Positions 45,190 to 57,147 of a DNA stretch of 64,000 nt are shown here, piece after piece. Below the pieces are notes generated by a model that had not been told where the DNA came from, searched no databases, and saw only the letters and a program-made list of their open reading frames with translations. Source of the DNA: Metellina segmentata (lineage: Eukaryota > Arthropoda > Arachnida > Araneae > Tetragnathidae). How positions within the stretch are numbered: position 1 is the first letter of the stretch; each line of letters starts with the position of its first letter. The translations under genes were made by a program, and so were the position numbers. The DNA lies in contig OX375873.1 in NCBI GenBank assembly GCA_947359465.1, positions 70,507,477 to 70,571,476 on the forward strand. Direction: 5' to 3'.

Positions 45190-46380
45190 TTAGGAAAGAT
45201 GAAAATCTTTGAAGCACTTGCTATGTGAAGGCACATTACATTTTTTACATACAGTTATTGTTTGGCTAATACAGGTTTTGCATCTTTTTCTTTGGTTTGT
45301 TGGATATTTCTCGATAGTATGACTTTTGGGGGTCCTAGGCCAACACCATTTCTTTCCCTTTACTTGCACTCTATACATTGCAACGAAATTATCAAGCAGG
45401 ACCACCCTACCCATATGTTTGTTGTAATCCCCGATGAGTTTAGGTTGCTTTACCGATGCGGATTTCTTTATTTTCTTTAGTATCTCTTGGCCATTGAAGA
45501 TGGATTGATTATATCAAAGTTGGTGGCCATAGAGTAACAACGGAATTTTCGTTCCAACGAACTACTGCGATACTATGCTCCTTATCAAAAAGGAAGTCAT
45601 ATATGTTCCACGTTGTTCTTTTTTCGTTTTGATTACAGGTGTAATAGGACATTTTCCTAAACTGTTGTCACGGATCATTCCAGTGGCATGACACCATTAC
45701 TTTTCAATTTCGACAACAGCATATTTGATGTAAAAAGTTGTCAAAGTATACATAGTGGTTTGAAGGAACTTCGACTACACTTAAATGACGTTTCCACTTA
45801 ACCCAGATCCGTTGTTTTATCTGCATATTTACCTGAGTATATAAAAATGATATAAGTATCCTTCAGAAGAACACAAACGCCAGACTTTATACCCGAAATG
45901 AACGGGTTTTACTTTCAGAAACGTTTTGCACGAATTCTACCGAAATAAGGTATCATTTCTTCTTTGATAGAAAGATTTGATGAAAAAACACACGCCACTG
46001 CATGAAATTGGCATTTAAAGTGTTTACACACTGACGAACTTTAGCCATTTTATCTGTTTTATTCAATACATTGTTATCCGCTAAATGCAAATTCTGTTTG
46101 ATAGCAGTATGCATAGAACGTGTTAGTGTTGTACGTAGTAATGGACAACTGACATCTTCTGCAACTGAACAGTAAAGTCTCTTTTGAGGAAGACATACAC
46201 AGCCAATGTAAAGCAGAAATCCTATAAAACGCTTCAATATAGGAACAGAAATGGAAACCTTTTGAAGATTTTCTGTTGTGCATATTTTATACTTTCTTGA
46301 GTAATATGATCCAAAAGATTCTGGTTGTATAATTGTAAAAATACATCTACTGTGTGGCTCTAGATCATGCAATTTTTGTA
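45190..46380 (-). pseudogene. piggyBac-type transposase, decayed
   Basis: Minus-strand order: an N-terminal block starting about 46372, with KRFIGFLLYIGCVCLPQKRL, then THSMHTA-like helices and LHLADNNVLNKTDKMAKVRQ and LNANFMQWRV (start of DDE_Tnp_1_7). A frame-broken middle follows, with DNSLGKCPI, KKEQRGTYMTS, then VKQPKLIGDYNKHMGRVVLLDNF. It ends in a cysteine-rich domain (KRCKTC, then VCKKCNVPSHSKCFKDFH; 45190-45290), which in piggyBac binds the TIR. These enzymes excise precisely at TTAA. Many stops interrupt it. GG-V-D in the YNK.MGGVD motif is changed to GRVV, and TTAA-bounded termini were not identified. Confidence 0.85.
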
Positions 46381-47832
46381 TAATTACTTCCTTTTTTTGT
46401 GCTTTTTATACGGTTTCTTTTTAGCAGGTATTCGTGTATATACGGGAGAAAAACGTAAAATCGAGTTTAAGTACTTATCAACGGTTTAGACAGATTTTTT
46501 AGGTTTTATTGCTCAAGGGCTATATTTAGTCAAACTGCATCAAACACACGACAGACAAAGTTAAGTAAGAAATATCATGAAAGAGAAAAGAAGGGTTTGG
46601 GAATAAAGTAGTAAGTTAAAAGCTGGGTAAGATCGCTTGAGTTTCCTGGGATCCTGACCCCAGTTTTTAATTAAGATAACTAACTACATGCGAAAATAAA
46701 TATAATTAGGATAACTAGGGTCCGTGAAGCCTGTACACAGCTGAAGACAACCTCCGAGGGCCATTTACAGTTAGTTTAGAAAGAAATAACCTTGCGTTAG
46801 TAACGCGGGGTTTCAGAAGTCGTTTGTCTTGCCGCCAAGTCTGTTAAATTCCAACAGTTTTTTAATTGTTTTAACAAAAGTGTTAAAGGTTTGAAAGTGC
46901 GTTTGTCCATTTCGCTTAGAAGTATGAAACTTAAAAATATTTGCTCAAAAAGGGAAACTTAAAAAAGTTACATCGTTAAACATTACAATAAATTTATTTA
47001 AACAACGTAGTCTTGAAAAAGATATACTAGCATGTGGTGGCGCTGTCCCAAAACAGTTGAGTGAAAACAGAAAGGATCGTACACAAGGAGAAAACAACCA
47101 GCTAAAGTATTTAAGTTCTTATTATTCCAAGAACATTTGGAAAATCTCAGTATTTACGTCACCACATTAACGTCCTTAAACCAACATATAAAAGTATTAA
47201 TTATCACAGTCCAGCACGATGACCAAGCCTCACCCTCTCCTCTGACTCTCTCACGTGCCCTCTAACGTAGTATCCAAACATGCTCTCACTGGAGTCCAAG
47301 AAGAAAGCCAACGGAACAAATCGAAAAACAATCAGAGAACATCTGAACGAACACCACCCTGCAGAGGACTTTCTATTTCACCTGGTCTCAAGTCGTTGCA
47401 AAGCGTACGACGAAAGAACAGCAGCTGGCGCAAACAATAAGCAATCAGAATAGTTTCGGCATTACAATGACACAGTGAAATTGACACCTGTCCTACAAGT
47501 AACCCTTCCTAAAGCTCAAGCACAACGTAGTTTCTCACAATGTCACAAACAATTAATGGTTCAAAGCGAAATGAAAATTTTTTGGTAATTTTTGCGAACT
47601 GTTGGGATCTATTTGTGTAAATGTATGTTAACAGAACAGTAATTGTATGACCAGCATCATTTTTTTGTATTTTTTATTTTTCCTTTCAGAAAAATCTCCA
47701 GCACAGTCCGAAGAAAACTTAGGCAAATATTTTAATAGCGTTTTTGAGTGTATTGTATTCGTGACACTACATACATAGTACATGAAGATTTGTTTTGAAG
47801 TACTGGTGTCTGTTAAGTAATTCAGTTTGATT
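46381..47832. other. Unassigned stretch
   Basis: No gene recognised. A 61-aa frame at 47255-47440 is Ser/Arg/Lys-rich low complexity without homology. Confidence 0.4.
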
Positions 47833-47840
47833 ATTTAGAT

Positions 47841-48315
47841 CAGGGGTGGCCAATCTGTGGCGCATGCGCCAAACTTGGCGCATTGGATGATTACAAGTGG
47901 CGCATTGAATCCTTGCGCCTACATATTCTTTGATTACGAGTGAGCAAGCATTTTCATCCATGAAATTCATTAAAAAGAAAACAAAGTAGCGACTGAATTA
48001 TTCAAATTTGAAAAATTCTTTGTTGCTCTCAATAATAACTTTACACCAAACATTGAAAGACTAGCGAAATCCAAACAGGCTCAAAAGTTTTATTAATGGT
48101 AAGTAATGTTTATGTGCTGTAATAGGACATTGTTTTACGTACAATAGTTAAAGCATTTAAAAATGTTAATTATGTCTATAAATCTACTTCTATCAAAAAA
48201 GTTATTAATGATATGGCAGGACCATGAACGTAAGGTAGAAAAGGTTAAATGGCGCATCGGAACTCGTATGTGAAAAAAAATTGGCGCATGGTATGTAAAA
48301 GGTTGGCTACCCCTG
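47841..48315 (+). mobile_element. hAT element, internally deleted (475 bp), perfect 8-bp duplication
   Basis: Starts CAGGGGTGGCCAATCTGTGG and ends GGTTGGCTACCCCTG. It has the exact 8-bp duplication atttagat (47833-47840 and 48316-48323). Subterminal tggcgcat words repeat on both sides (at least six). Plus-strand 47930-48090 keeps a transposase remnant reading SEQAFSSMKFIKKKTK, then a stop, and ERLAKSKQAQKF, the hAT C-terminus. Confidence 0.9.
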
Positions 48316-48323
48316 ATTTAGAT

Positions 48324-49382
48324 GAATCTTTTAAATTGTGGACAACTATATTAAAGAGGTCATAAACTACGATCATTCTACGTCTCTTTATTCAGTGTCA
48401 TACCATCCATGGGGCCCTGCACACCCTAATAAAAAATTGAAATTTGGAGAAATTCGTTTGCAAAATAATTAAAAAAATAAAAAGTGATGAATCATGAAGC
48501 AAAAATGACGATTTTTTAAACGCAATTCTGAATGAGACGTCTGTTTCTGTGTTAACATCCTTGATTCTTCACGGCAGAAAATCAAACTGGGATTATTTAT
48601 ACCCGATCCTTTTAGCCTCAAATGGTTTCTCAGAATGATTGGTTAATGATGTTTGTCAAGTGCAATAGATACCTTCAGCACAGACTCTCTGCCCTTACCA
48701 CTTGCATCTTACTGAGGCTAGACAGTGGGACCAGATAGATCCAGACCAGATAATGTGTTCTGTGGGTTCTTTCGCATGTTCTATTATTATTTTTTATTTC
48801 CCCCGTCTGTTAAAGACTACCATCAAGCCTTTACAAGAGTGTCAGGATAATCGATATAGAATTGCCAAGATTGGACACATTTAAACCATTTGGATCTCGT
48901 TTTTAAATTTTGAGTTAAATACATTCGTATTGTATTGTCTTTTGGAAAAGAAACAACTGTGAATGCAGTTGCCTTTACGGTTGTCTAAAGATAAACAACT
49001 GATTTTGTTTGGTTTCTGTCGGACCTCGGCATCACTTGTTATCAATGTTAAGCTATGATTTTGTAATTAGATGCTGTGCAAAATTTGTGCACACCAATTC
49101 CATTGCGAAAATCTCCGTAATAAAAGCATAACACACTTTGTAACTCTACCAAAATATCTCAATCAGTGGATTTGTCCGCTGCACTTAGCAAGTCCTAGGC
49201 GCCATAGATTCGATACCTGTCAGGTCCTATATGTAAAACAGACTCTAAGAAATATTGAGCCATGACAATCACAAAAATCTACAAGGGGTAAAACACTACA
49301 GGAATTTTTGACGAGTTAATGAATAAATTCCATGGATATATGTTGGAACCTATACTCAAAATGAAGGTTATCAGTTAAGATA
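48324..49382. other. Unassigned AT-rich stretch
   Basis: No gene or terminal repeats recognised. Confidence 0.4.
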
Positions 49383-49416
49383 TAAATAAATCATAAAAAA
49401 AAATAAATAAATAAAA

Positions 49417-49447
<31 letters not shown>

Positions 49448-49450
49448 TAA
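49383..49450. repeat. A-rich and (TA)n low-complexity tract
   Basis: aaataaataaa, poly-A, then about 25 bp of TA. Confidence 0.9.
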
Positions 49451-49516
49451 GTTTTAGACCTTTACAAACAAAAATTACTTTAGATTAAGTTGAAAAGTAC
49501 CTAGTTGTGCTTATTA

Positions 49517-49794
49517 CAGGGCTCGAAATACCCGGGTGCACAGGTCCACTGTGCACATGAAAATAAAATTGTGCACCTAATTTTTTTTCCTCTAGGTGCA
49601 CACAGTGACAGCCGTGCGTTGGAGAAGGGAGAATTTAGATTTTAAATATTTTTATTTACAACTACTACTAACCTATCTAAACATACCCAACTAATAAAGT
49701 AGTTTACATTATAAATGTGCACCTAAAATATAACATGTGCACCTGATTTAAAAACTTAGGTGCACATGTATTAAAAACTCTATTTCGAGGCCTG
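49517..49794. mobile_element. hAT MITE (278 bp) rich in GTGCACC
   Basis: Starts CAGGGCTCGAAATA and ends TATTTCGAGGCCTG (one mismatch). It has the exact 8-bp duplication gcttatta (49509-49516 and 49795-49802). The word gtgcac occurs at least seven times, mostly as gtgcacct or its reverse, placed symmetrically toward both ends. No ORF. Confidence 0.88.
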
Positions 49795-49834
49795 GCTTAT
49801 TACATCTTAGGTGAAACTAGTATTAAGTTATTTA

Positions 49835-51270
49835 CACTCATGTCCATAAATTAATTATAATGCCAGCACTGGCAAATAAAGGTTCAGAAACAAAACAAAC
49901 GTGACTTATTCATAAAGCCCATTTATTAAACAAAAGATAAAGAACCAAAAAGATGGTGCATGTATGATACCATTCACAAAAACTACGATTTTTGCTCACT
50001 GGAGCAATTACAAAAAATATCGACCTTACAAAAACTTAACATGACATGATTGGTATGTCTCCCAGACGATGAAATACAGTCGGTTCAACGCCTACGCATG
50101 CTGAGGATCAAATCATCGAGCTGATCTTGGGGAAGATCACTCCGTTCAGCAAGCAATGCTCTCCGAAGTTCCGGTACACATGTAGTTGGTGGTTGACGGG
50201 CTGCAACTCGTCCGGCAAGCATGTCCCACACATGCTTTATCGGATTCAAGTCAGGTGAGAATGCTGGCCATTCCATACGGTTGATATTCTCAGATTCAAG
50301 GCATTCGTTTAGAATGTTTGCACGGTGAGGACGGGTGTTGTCATCCATAAACCCAAATTCTACGCCCATGGTACCCCTAAACATACGTACATGTTGTTCC
50401 AGAATGATATCCCGATAAATTTGGCCTCTTATGGTTCCGATTTGAACATGTAGATCTGTTCTGGAGTCCAGTATAATTCTGCCCCAAACGAGCAAACCTG
50501 CACCACCGTAACGGTCAATGATGTTGTCTTGGTGGTAGCGGGTATCTGGCGTTCTCCATATGAACATCCGTCGTGAATCAGACTGCAAGCTAAACCTGGA
50601 TTCGTCGGAAAACATCTCACAAGCCCACTGTGACGATGTCCACATTGCATGTTTTCTACTCCAGGCTAACCGCTGGCGACAATGAGTTGCCGTGAGCTTA
50701 ACACATATGACAGGCCTGTGAGTATATAGACCAATATGTCCCAAACGTTTGTAAATGGTTTGCCTTGAAACTGTCGTATCCGTGGCTGAAGATAGCTGAC
50801 GAGAAAGGACGGATGCTGTGCTCCGTCTGCTTCTTTTTGCAGTTACTGCCAAATACCGGTCGTCATTCGGTGTTGTAACTCGGGGGAGCCTGTACTGTAA
50901 CGTCTACTGATTTTTCCATCATTTTGGAATCGTTGCCAATGCCTAGAGATGACACTTTGGACGATTCCAACTTCCACTGAAACTTCCGTCTGAGTACCGC
51001 GTAAAAAATCATCGACATGCGTCCTCTGTGCCATAACTAATTGGTTGTGGCTGAACGCTTGGGAACAATTCTACTTCTTTGCAACCATTCCTTATATACA
51101 CCTCTCTTACACTCTCGTCATTGTGATGTACTATCTGCATCCTCTGATGGCTTCCTGTAATTTGGATATTATTCTTGAAGATGTGTGCGATAATTCTACA
51201 GGTGAAAATTTTACTTTAGAGTTCGAATTCCGTGTGATTCTGAATTATCCTTAATTTATGAACATTAGTT
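49835..51270 (-). mobile_element. Tc1-like element with short TIRs
   Basis: The left cactcatgtccataaattaa and the right end reversed, aactaatgttcataaattaa, form TIRs of about 20 bp with a few mismatches. They bracket a Tc1-type transposase. The TA duplication is clear only on the left. Boundaries are good to a few bp. Confidence 0.75.
50085..51034 (-). pseudogene. Tc1-like transposase (DD34E type), frameshift and Glu to Lys
   Basis: The N-terminal paired-like HTH is in the 50843-51034 frame (MAQRTHVDDFLRGTQTEVSV, QSVISRHWQRFQNDG). A frameshift near 50850 leads to the 255-aa frame: a second HTH (STASVLSRQLSSATDTTVSR, then YKRLGHIGLY), first catalytic Asp in MFSDESRFSLQ, WGRI.LDSRTDLHV, second catalytic Asp in FMDDNTRPH, and FSPDLNPIKHVWDML. 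I count 34 residues from the second Asp to the site where Tc1 enzymes have Glu (PIEHVW); here it is Lys, removing the third catalytic residue. The rest, to the C-terminal MRRR, is full length. The enzyme would be dead even with the frameshift ignored. Confidence 0.9.
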
Positions 51271-52290
51271 TCTGTTAGAAATATACTCGTATATACTTGG
51301 AGAAAGCACGTGTAATCAGACTTTGAAAAATAAAATTAGAAAGATATTTACAAAAAACGTTTTATTACGCTTTACAAATCATAGAACATTCTAAAACGTA
51401 AATAAAGCTAATTAAACTCTTCTCCGGGCAATTTTTAATTCGTGCATTTACATCTCGCTTAGAACTAATAAACATTTAGACAATTTAGCTTTGTAGACCT
51501 TCTGTTTAAACCACTTGGAGATCCATGGACCCAGCTTTAAGAACTATGATGAAATACTTATGTAATAATTTAGCAAATTAATGGCATTTAACGATTGAAT
51601 TGAAAGTGCAACTTTAATTCAAAAGCTTAAAACAAAGGGTCGCTTTGACTGTATTCATGGTTTTTCATGCACGCATTTCATATAAAAAAGCGAGTGCTTC
51701 TTTTTCTATGGCATGCATAAATTAGTCCCTTGAATAAGCATTTAATTTGAAGTAAATATTCACAGGAAGGGTACTGAGAGTTTTAATGAAAAGATTGCAT
51801 TTTTATTCCATCCATGTTCTTAATATAATTTATTTTGAATAGCGACCCATTATGAAAAAATAACTCTTCTGTGAAAGCGGAACGAAAGGAAGAAGAACGC
51901 CAAATCGCAGAGAGAATTATTATTAAATAAAAATATGAAGCTTTTATTATGGAAATCACGAATAGCATAACTTTTAAAAGAAATAGGAAATACCAAGTTC
52001 ACATCAAGCGGGCAGCTCCAAGAATGCTCATCATATTGAAAGGAAACGGAAATAACCTCTAGATACGCACAGATTCATTCAACACAAAAAGTTGAGTGAC
52101 ATAAAATGCCCAAGAATTATTACCATGAATTTTAAAAAGTAGCAAAAAAGCCTCCTTTTAAACGATATATTTAGTAGCAAGTTTAGCTGCTCAGATTAAA
52201 GACGAATTGATTAAAACACCAAAATCTGCTAATTAGGTATGAAACAGACGTTAAAGATCATGCAAAAAAATAGCTTAGATATTCTTTACA
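51271..52290. other. Unassigned AT-rich stretch
   Basis: No gene or element boundaries recognised. Confidence 0.4.
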
Positions 52291-52294
52291 TTTG

Positions 52295-52400
52295 ACCGTG
52301 ATTCAAAATTACGAGGCGTTTTCCTTGCATCGTTGATTGATCCGGACCGTCTCCAATAGCCCGTTGTTTTACTACAATGGGACATTAATAAACTATCTAC
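52295..52400 (+). mobile_element. SINE family A, 3' end
   Basis: gtgattcaaaattacgaggc, gattgatccggaccgtctcc and aatagcccgttgtttt match the 61674-61846 copy; the tail is gggacattaataaact. A poly-A run of about 25 (52563-52587) lies further downstream. Confidence 0.65.
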
Positions 52401-52984
52401 CTTTCCAAGAAATATAAATTTTTGTGTAAAAATCTAAATATTTTCCTAATAAGGTTTTCATGACAATTTAGCGACCACGGATTACTATGAGTTTTTTTCG
52501 TGATTACCACCCGACTTGGTACAACAACTTTAAAACTGATGTTTAAGGTAGACTGGTAAAAATTAAAAAAAAAAAAAAAAAAAAAAACCAGCTTTGTTGG
52601 ACTTGAGGAACGGAAAGAAATCAGTATTTTGTGTAGCCTACACGGACGGCAATAACTACTAACACGTCTCGGTATTGAAAAAAAGGTATGTAGGTAGAAA
52701 GAGCACTGGAGCAACACAAAGGGCAATTACATTAAGAGAAAGAGGGTTTGGTAATATGTTTTTCATTTATTAGACCAGTGTTTCCCAAAGTAGGGCCCAC
52801 GCCCTACAGGGGGGCAATTCGAAAATGGACTCGTCCAGAGTTTAAGTTAACCGTATGGCGACTCTCATTCACTACTCGAGCTGGGTAAACCTCCAGTATA
52901 AGTAACTTCTGTCCGCTTTGTTAGTAGCTGTGATTTCATTGTTGGACAAATACAAATATTGACGACCAGCTACTGTCTCAAGCC

Positions 52985-53545
52985 CCACAAGGCTGGTCCT
53001 TTGTTTATGAATTCCCCAATTCCCACTGGCTATCGAATTGTATATCAAATTCGTACACTCCCTTTGAATTGACTATATTTTCTGGAAACGTGTTCCATTT
53101 GTCTATTACCCTATTAAAGTAGTAGTTTTTCCTTAAATCCCGATTAAAATGTGTCTTATTCAATTTATACCCATGGCCCCTTGTTCTGTTATCCCTATTG
53201 AATTTAAGCCCTCTGTGTCCCCTTGTTTTACCAATTTGAAAAGCTGAGCTGAATCAAATCCCCACTCCTTCTTATTTCCAGTGTATACATGTTTAGCTTA
53301 CTTAAACGTTCATTATAGTCGAGATTTGCTATCCCCTTTATTATTTTTGTAGCTCTGTGCTGAACCCTTTCAATTAATTCTATATCCTTTCTCATATATG
53401 GAGCCCAGAATTGTACAGCATATTCTAGATGTGGTCTTACTAAGCTCTTATATAACGGTAAGATTATATTCTTATCCCTTGAAGTTACAGTCTTTTTAAT
53501 GTACCCCAATAACCTATTAGCCTTTTTACCCGCGTTAGAGTTGAA
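52985..53545 (-). pseudogene. CR1-type LINE ORF2, RT C-terminal end
   Basis: The 93-aa frame (53228-53509) reads MGYIKKTVTSRDKNIILPLY, KSLVRPHLEYAVQFWAPYM, RVQHRATKIIKGI, then LEIRRSGDLIQL. This is the thumb region of CR1/Rex-type non-LTR reverse transcriptases, a very recognisable block. After a frame change, the minus strand of 53030-53220 gives TRGHGYKLNKTHFNRDLRKN, YYFNRVIDKWNTFPENIV and a stop, the standard ORF2 C-terminus. A 3' UTR continues with ggaccagccttgtggggctt. The RT catalytic FADD region is not present, so this is a 5'-truncated copy. Confidence 0.85.
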
Positions 53546-53900
53546 CTACTGGTTATACTGGGCCGGCACTAAGCATTTCGCGAAATTTGTTACGAATGGC
53601 CCGAAATGCTTAGTGCCAGGATCTCAGTTTCTGCAGTGCTTTGCAGTAACGCTCAGCATTCACGGTTGGTGTTAATTTGAAATAAGCGTCCGTTAAATTG
53701 TTGTGAAAGTCTCGTAGTTTAAAAAAAATATATGCATTGTATAAATATAAGTGATATATAAATGGTATGTAAATTCAATTGGTAATTTTTAATGTGCCAC
53801 CATATTTAAATATACATTTTTAGTCTACGTTTACTCCAATTCATATTATTTTTTTAGTTTCTAATTGATTATATATTTATTTATTTCAGCCCATAGTGAA

Positions 53901-55625
53901 ATGAGTGGTGTAAGCAAGAAAAAAATCTGGTTTCATACCCGCTGTCCACGATGAACGGCCATCTTTTTGTCTTTTATGCCAACAATGCTTGACCAACGAA
54001 TCAATGAAACGAGGTCGCCTTGAGGCACATGTGAAGGCGAAACACAATGCTCATATTAATTGATTTGAATTACTTTCAAACTTTAAAGACAAATTTTGAA
54101 AAAAGAGTAACATTAAAGTCTTTATTTACTGCTCGCAATGCAACTATCAATAGTACTCTTGAGGCTAGTTATCAAATTTCATTACTCATCTCTAAATCTG
54201 GGAAAAGTCATACTATAGTGGATAATTTAATCAAACCATCAATATAAATAACATTTCTTAAAACGGTTCTGGAAAAGATGACAAAGACGTTAAAGCTATG
54301 TCACAAAGTAACAATACTGTTAGCAGAAGAATAGACGAAATGAGTGAGGATACTGAAATACAACTTGTTGAAAAGTTGAAAACAAGAAAATTATCGGTGA
54401 AAATGGATGAATCAACTTTGAGGGACAGTGAAGCCGTACTTATAACTTCCGTAAAATATATTGATAAAGGTGATTTTACTGAAGAAATGTTGTTATGTAA
54501 ATCATTAGAAAGTACCACTACCTCCAAAGATATATATATAGTAAGCTAAAAAATTACTTAGATGTCAATAAAATATACCAATGAAAAATATAACATGTGC
54601 TGCAGATAGTGCTCCTAATATGACGGGGAAGAAAAATGGTTGCTTAAAATTGATGACAGATGAGAATCCAAAAGCCTTCTTCTGCATTGTGTTATTCAAA
54701 GGGAAAACATGGTAGCTAAAAAGATGTTCTAAATGAAGTACTAAATTTAGTTATACAGTGTTTCAATGCTATTAAAACTAGTGCCAAATGTGAACGTCTC
54801 TTCAAGTTATTTTGTGAAGAACAAAATGAAGACCACGTGAGACTTATACTTCACTCTGAAGTAAGAAGGCTCTCTAAAGGATTTAAATGATTTTGGCTTG
54901 AAAAGATTTATGGAACTATTTGATACTCTTAGTGATTTTTTAAGCGACAAACCTGAAATGAAAAAACTGTTGACGGTCTATGGCAAGGCATGTCGATATC
55001 TTTGAAAACTAAATGTATTAAGTAAACAACTTCAAGGAACAAATAGAACTCTTGTTGATGCAAAACCGAAGATATTTGGTTTCATTACCTTTATTGAATT
55101 ATGTCAGACATATATTTACAACAAAAATTTTGAAAAGTTTCATTGGCTCCAAAAATGGGAAGTGACTGATACCGCTATAACTGTTATTGTCGATCATCTG
55201 AAAATGTTATAGGCTGATTTAAAAGAACGATTTTCTTACTTGAAAAAAATCGATTTCCTATCCTGGATGATGCAGGCAATGTTAGTGGATTTGTCTGATA
55301 TTTCAAGTATGCAGTATCAAGAAGAACTCACAGAAATGCAAAATTATGAGTCAATTCAAACTTTATTTAATATAAAACGAGCGATGGCACGGCTTTGTGA
55401 GGAAACCGAAATAAAATATCCAAATGCAACCAAATATACAAGATAACTATTGTTAGCGTTTCCATCTTCACATTTAGCTGAATGCGGATTTAGTGCCATA
55501 AATGATTTGCAGCTAAAAAAAGAAATCGTCTGGATATAACAAAACGAGAAGACTTGAGACTGAAGTTAACTAAATTGGAATCTGACATAAAATCTCTTTG
55601 CAGCAAGCATCAAGCGCAAGGATCT
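53901..55625 (+). pseudogene. ZBED5-like hAT transposase, heavily decayed
   Basis: Fragments in order: an MSGVSKKKIW start; a BED-like finger in another frame (PSFCLLCQQCLTNESMKRGR, then HVKAKHNAH); VSRRIDEMSEDTEIQLVEKL and KLSVKMDESTLRDSEAVLIT (54298-54549), the first conserved block of ZBED5/SCAND3-like hAT proteins; ELFDTLSDFLSDKPE (about 54925) and QLQGTNRTLVDAKPKIFGFI (about 55028); the 68-aa frame at 55240; and a C-terminal AFPSSHLAECGFSAINDL dimerisation-like segment. hAT enzymes cut and paste DNA; domesticated vertebrate relatives exist. More than ten stops or frameshifts make this a fossil. Confidence 0.8.
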
Positions 55626-55669
55626 CACTAAATTTAAATAATAAATAATCACTAATAATTAAAATAATA

Positions 55670-55870
55670 TGGAGGTGGACATCTCGGACAAAATTCTCCA
55701 CTGCTGCAGACGATGTCTAATTGTACTTGCTGACACATGATGATTCGTTATACCTTTGCGCACAAGATGTCTGTCCTCTCATTCGATGGTGTGACAAGGA
55801 TTCTGCAATTGTTCACATTGATGAATTCGTCTCTCATCTACTCAGGTTATATATTCACGTCCCTATGTAT
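55670..55870 (-). pseudogene. Tc1/mariner-like HTH fragment
   Basis: The minus strand reads RTDILCAK, then (after a frame step) GITNHHVSASTIRHRLQQW. V-S-x-S-T-I-R-R-L is the recognition-helix pattern of the second HTH in Tc1 transposases. No catalytic domain follows. Short and uncertain. Confidence 0.4.
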
Positions 55871-56132
55871 TGATTTAGTCTAAAACTAGCAACGTTTTCT
55901 TGGAAGAATTAATCCAAGAAATCGATGCTCGACAGTTCAAAGTATGATCATTCACACCTGTATAGTCGCGTGTGCACTTGTTTTAATGTGGACTTTAAAA
56001 GTACTAATGTAATTTTACACAAAATCACATACTAATGGAAATATATGTACAAAAAAGTTTAATTTCATAATTTATACCGACTTAAAGAAAGAAAGAAAAA
56101 TTTATAGGAAAGTATTGATTTTTAAGCTTAAT

Positions 56133-56826
56133 TTTTAAAACAGTAGCTGTAAAGTTTAGAGTTATTTTTTGTATTATCCTTTTAGATTTATTAGAATCGA
56201 AAAATCTCACTTGAACAAAGTAGAAAACGTCAACAAAATATATCTTTATTTATCTATGGAAACAATTTATATAAAAAGACAGAAATTTAGGCTTGAAATT
56301 AGACAAATTCCAAGAAAAATACAGAAATATAAAGAAGGCGACTTCCAAGCACTGTGCTGGAAAAAGACAAAGGACACCAGGAGTAAAACCCTGGAGAGTC
56401 CACATACACAAGGGTAACTACACAGCTAACTACTTGTGAGTGTATACTAAAATTTAAAAAAGAAATATCCTTTAGAAATATTTTACAGTAGCTTAAAAGT
56501 TTAGAGTTATTTTTGTATTATCCTTTTAGATTTATATTAGAATCGAAAAATCTCACTTGAACAAAGTAGAAAACGTCAACAAAATATATCTTTATTTATC
56601 TATGGAAACAATTTATATAAAAAGACAGAAATTTAGGCTTGAAATTAGACAAATTCCAAGAAAAATACAGAAATATAAAGAAGGCGACTTCCAAGCACTG
56701 TGCTGGAAAAAGACAAAGGACACCAGGAGTAAAACCCTGGAGAGTCCACATACACAAGGGTAACTACACAGCTAACTACTTGTGAGTGTATACTAAAATT
56801 TAAAAAAGAAATATCCTTTAGAAATA
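56133..56826. repeat. Tandem duplication of a 346-bp unit
   Basis: The block agagttattttttgtattat through agaaatatcctttagaaata is repeated with a 346-bp offset. The encoded 68-aa stretch is identical in both copies (56214-56417 and 56560-56763), with only small indels outside it. There is no known protein family match; similarity of the frames reflects recent duplication rather than selection. Confidence 0.88.
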
Positions 56827-56841
56827 TGCAACTTTTTTGTA

Positions 56842-57054
56842 TCAAAAATCTAAACACTGAAGTAGCAGTCACTTTAACCTTAAATATCTATTTTTACAAT
56901 GTTAAATGCGTATTACGCTGAGTACGAGTTCTAGTGGACTGTACCATTATGGATAATCTATAATTTTATAAAGGGGGCCATCACAGTGTTCAATCACCTA
57001 GGATTTGTATACTTAGGATAATAAAGTGACTGCTACATCAGTGTTTAGATTTTG
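56842..57054. mobile_element. MITE-like inverted repeat, 213 bp
   Basis: tcaaaaatctaaacactga with agtagcagtcacttta (56842-56876) is inverted at 57022-57054 with two or three differences. The arms are about 34 bp and the core about 145 bp. Confidence 0.7.
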
Positions 57055-57105
57055 ATATAAAATGTTTACACACTTTTCTATAGGACATTCCTTCCTTATA
57101 TTTCA

Positions 57106-57147
57106 GTCTATACTCACTAGTAGTTAACTGCAGTGAGTATTGACTGA
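57106..57147. repeat. Hairpin (16-bp arms)
   Basis: tcagtctatactcact pairs with agtgagtattgactga, one mismatch, loop about 10-14 nt. Confidence 0.7.

Larger units (their letters stand above)
52776..55640 (+). mobile_element. ZBED-type hAT element, nested, decayed
   Basis: The 5' end cagtgtttcccaaagtaggg with gccctacaggggggcaattc is the usual opening of ZBED5-like hAT elements. A CR1 LINE interrupts it (about 52930-53550), and the transposase remnant follows. The 3' TIR was not found. Confidence 0.6.
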
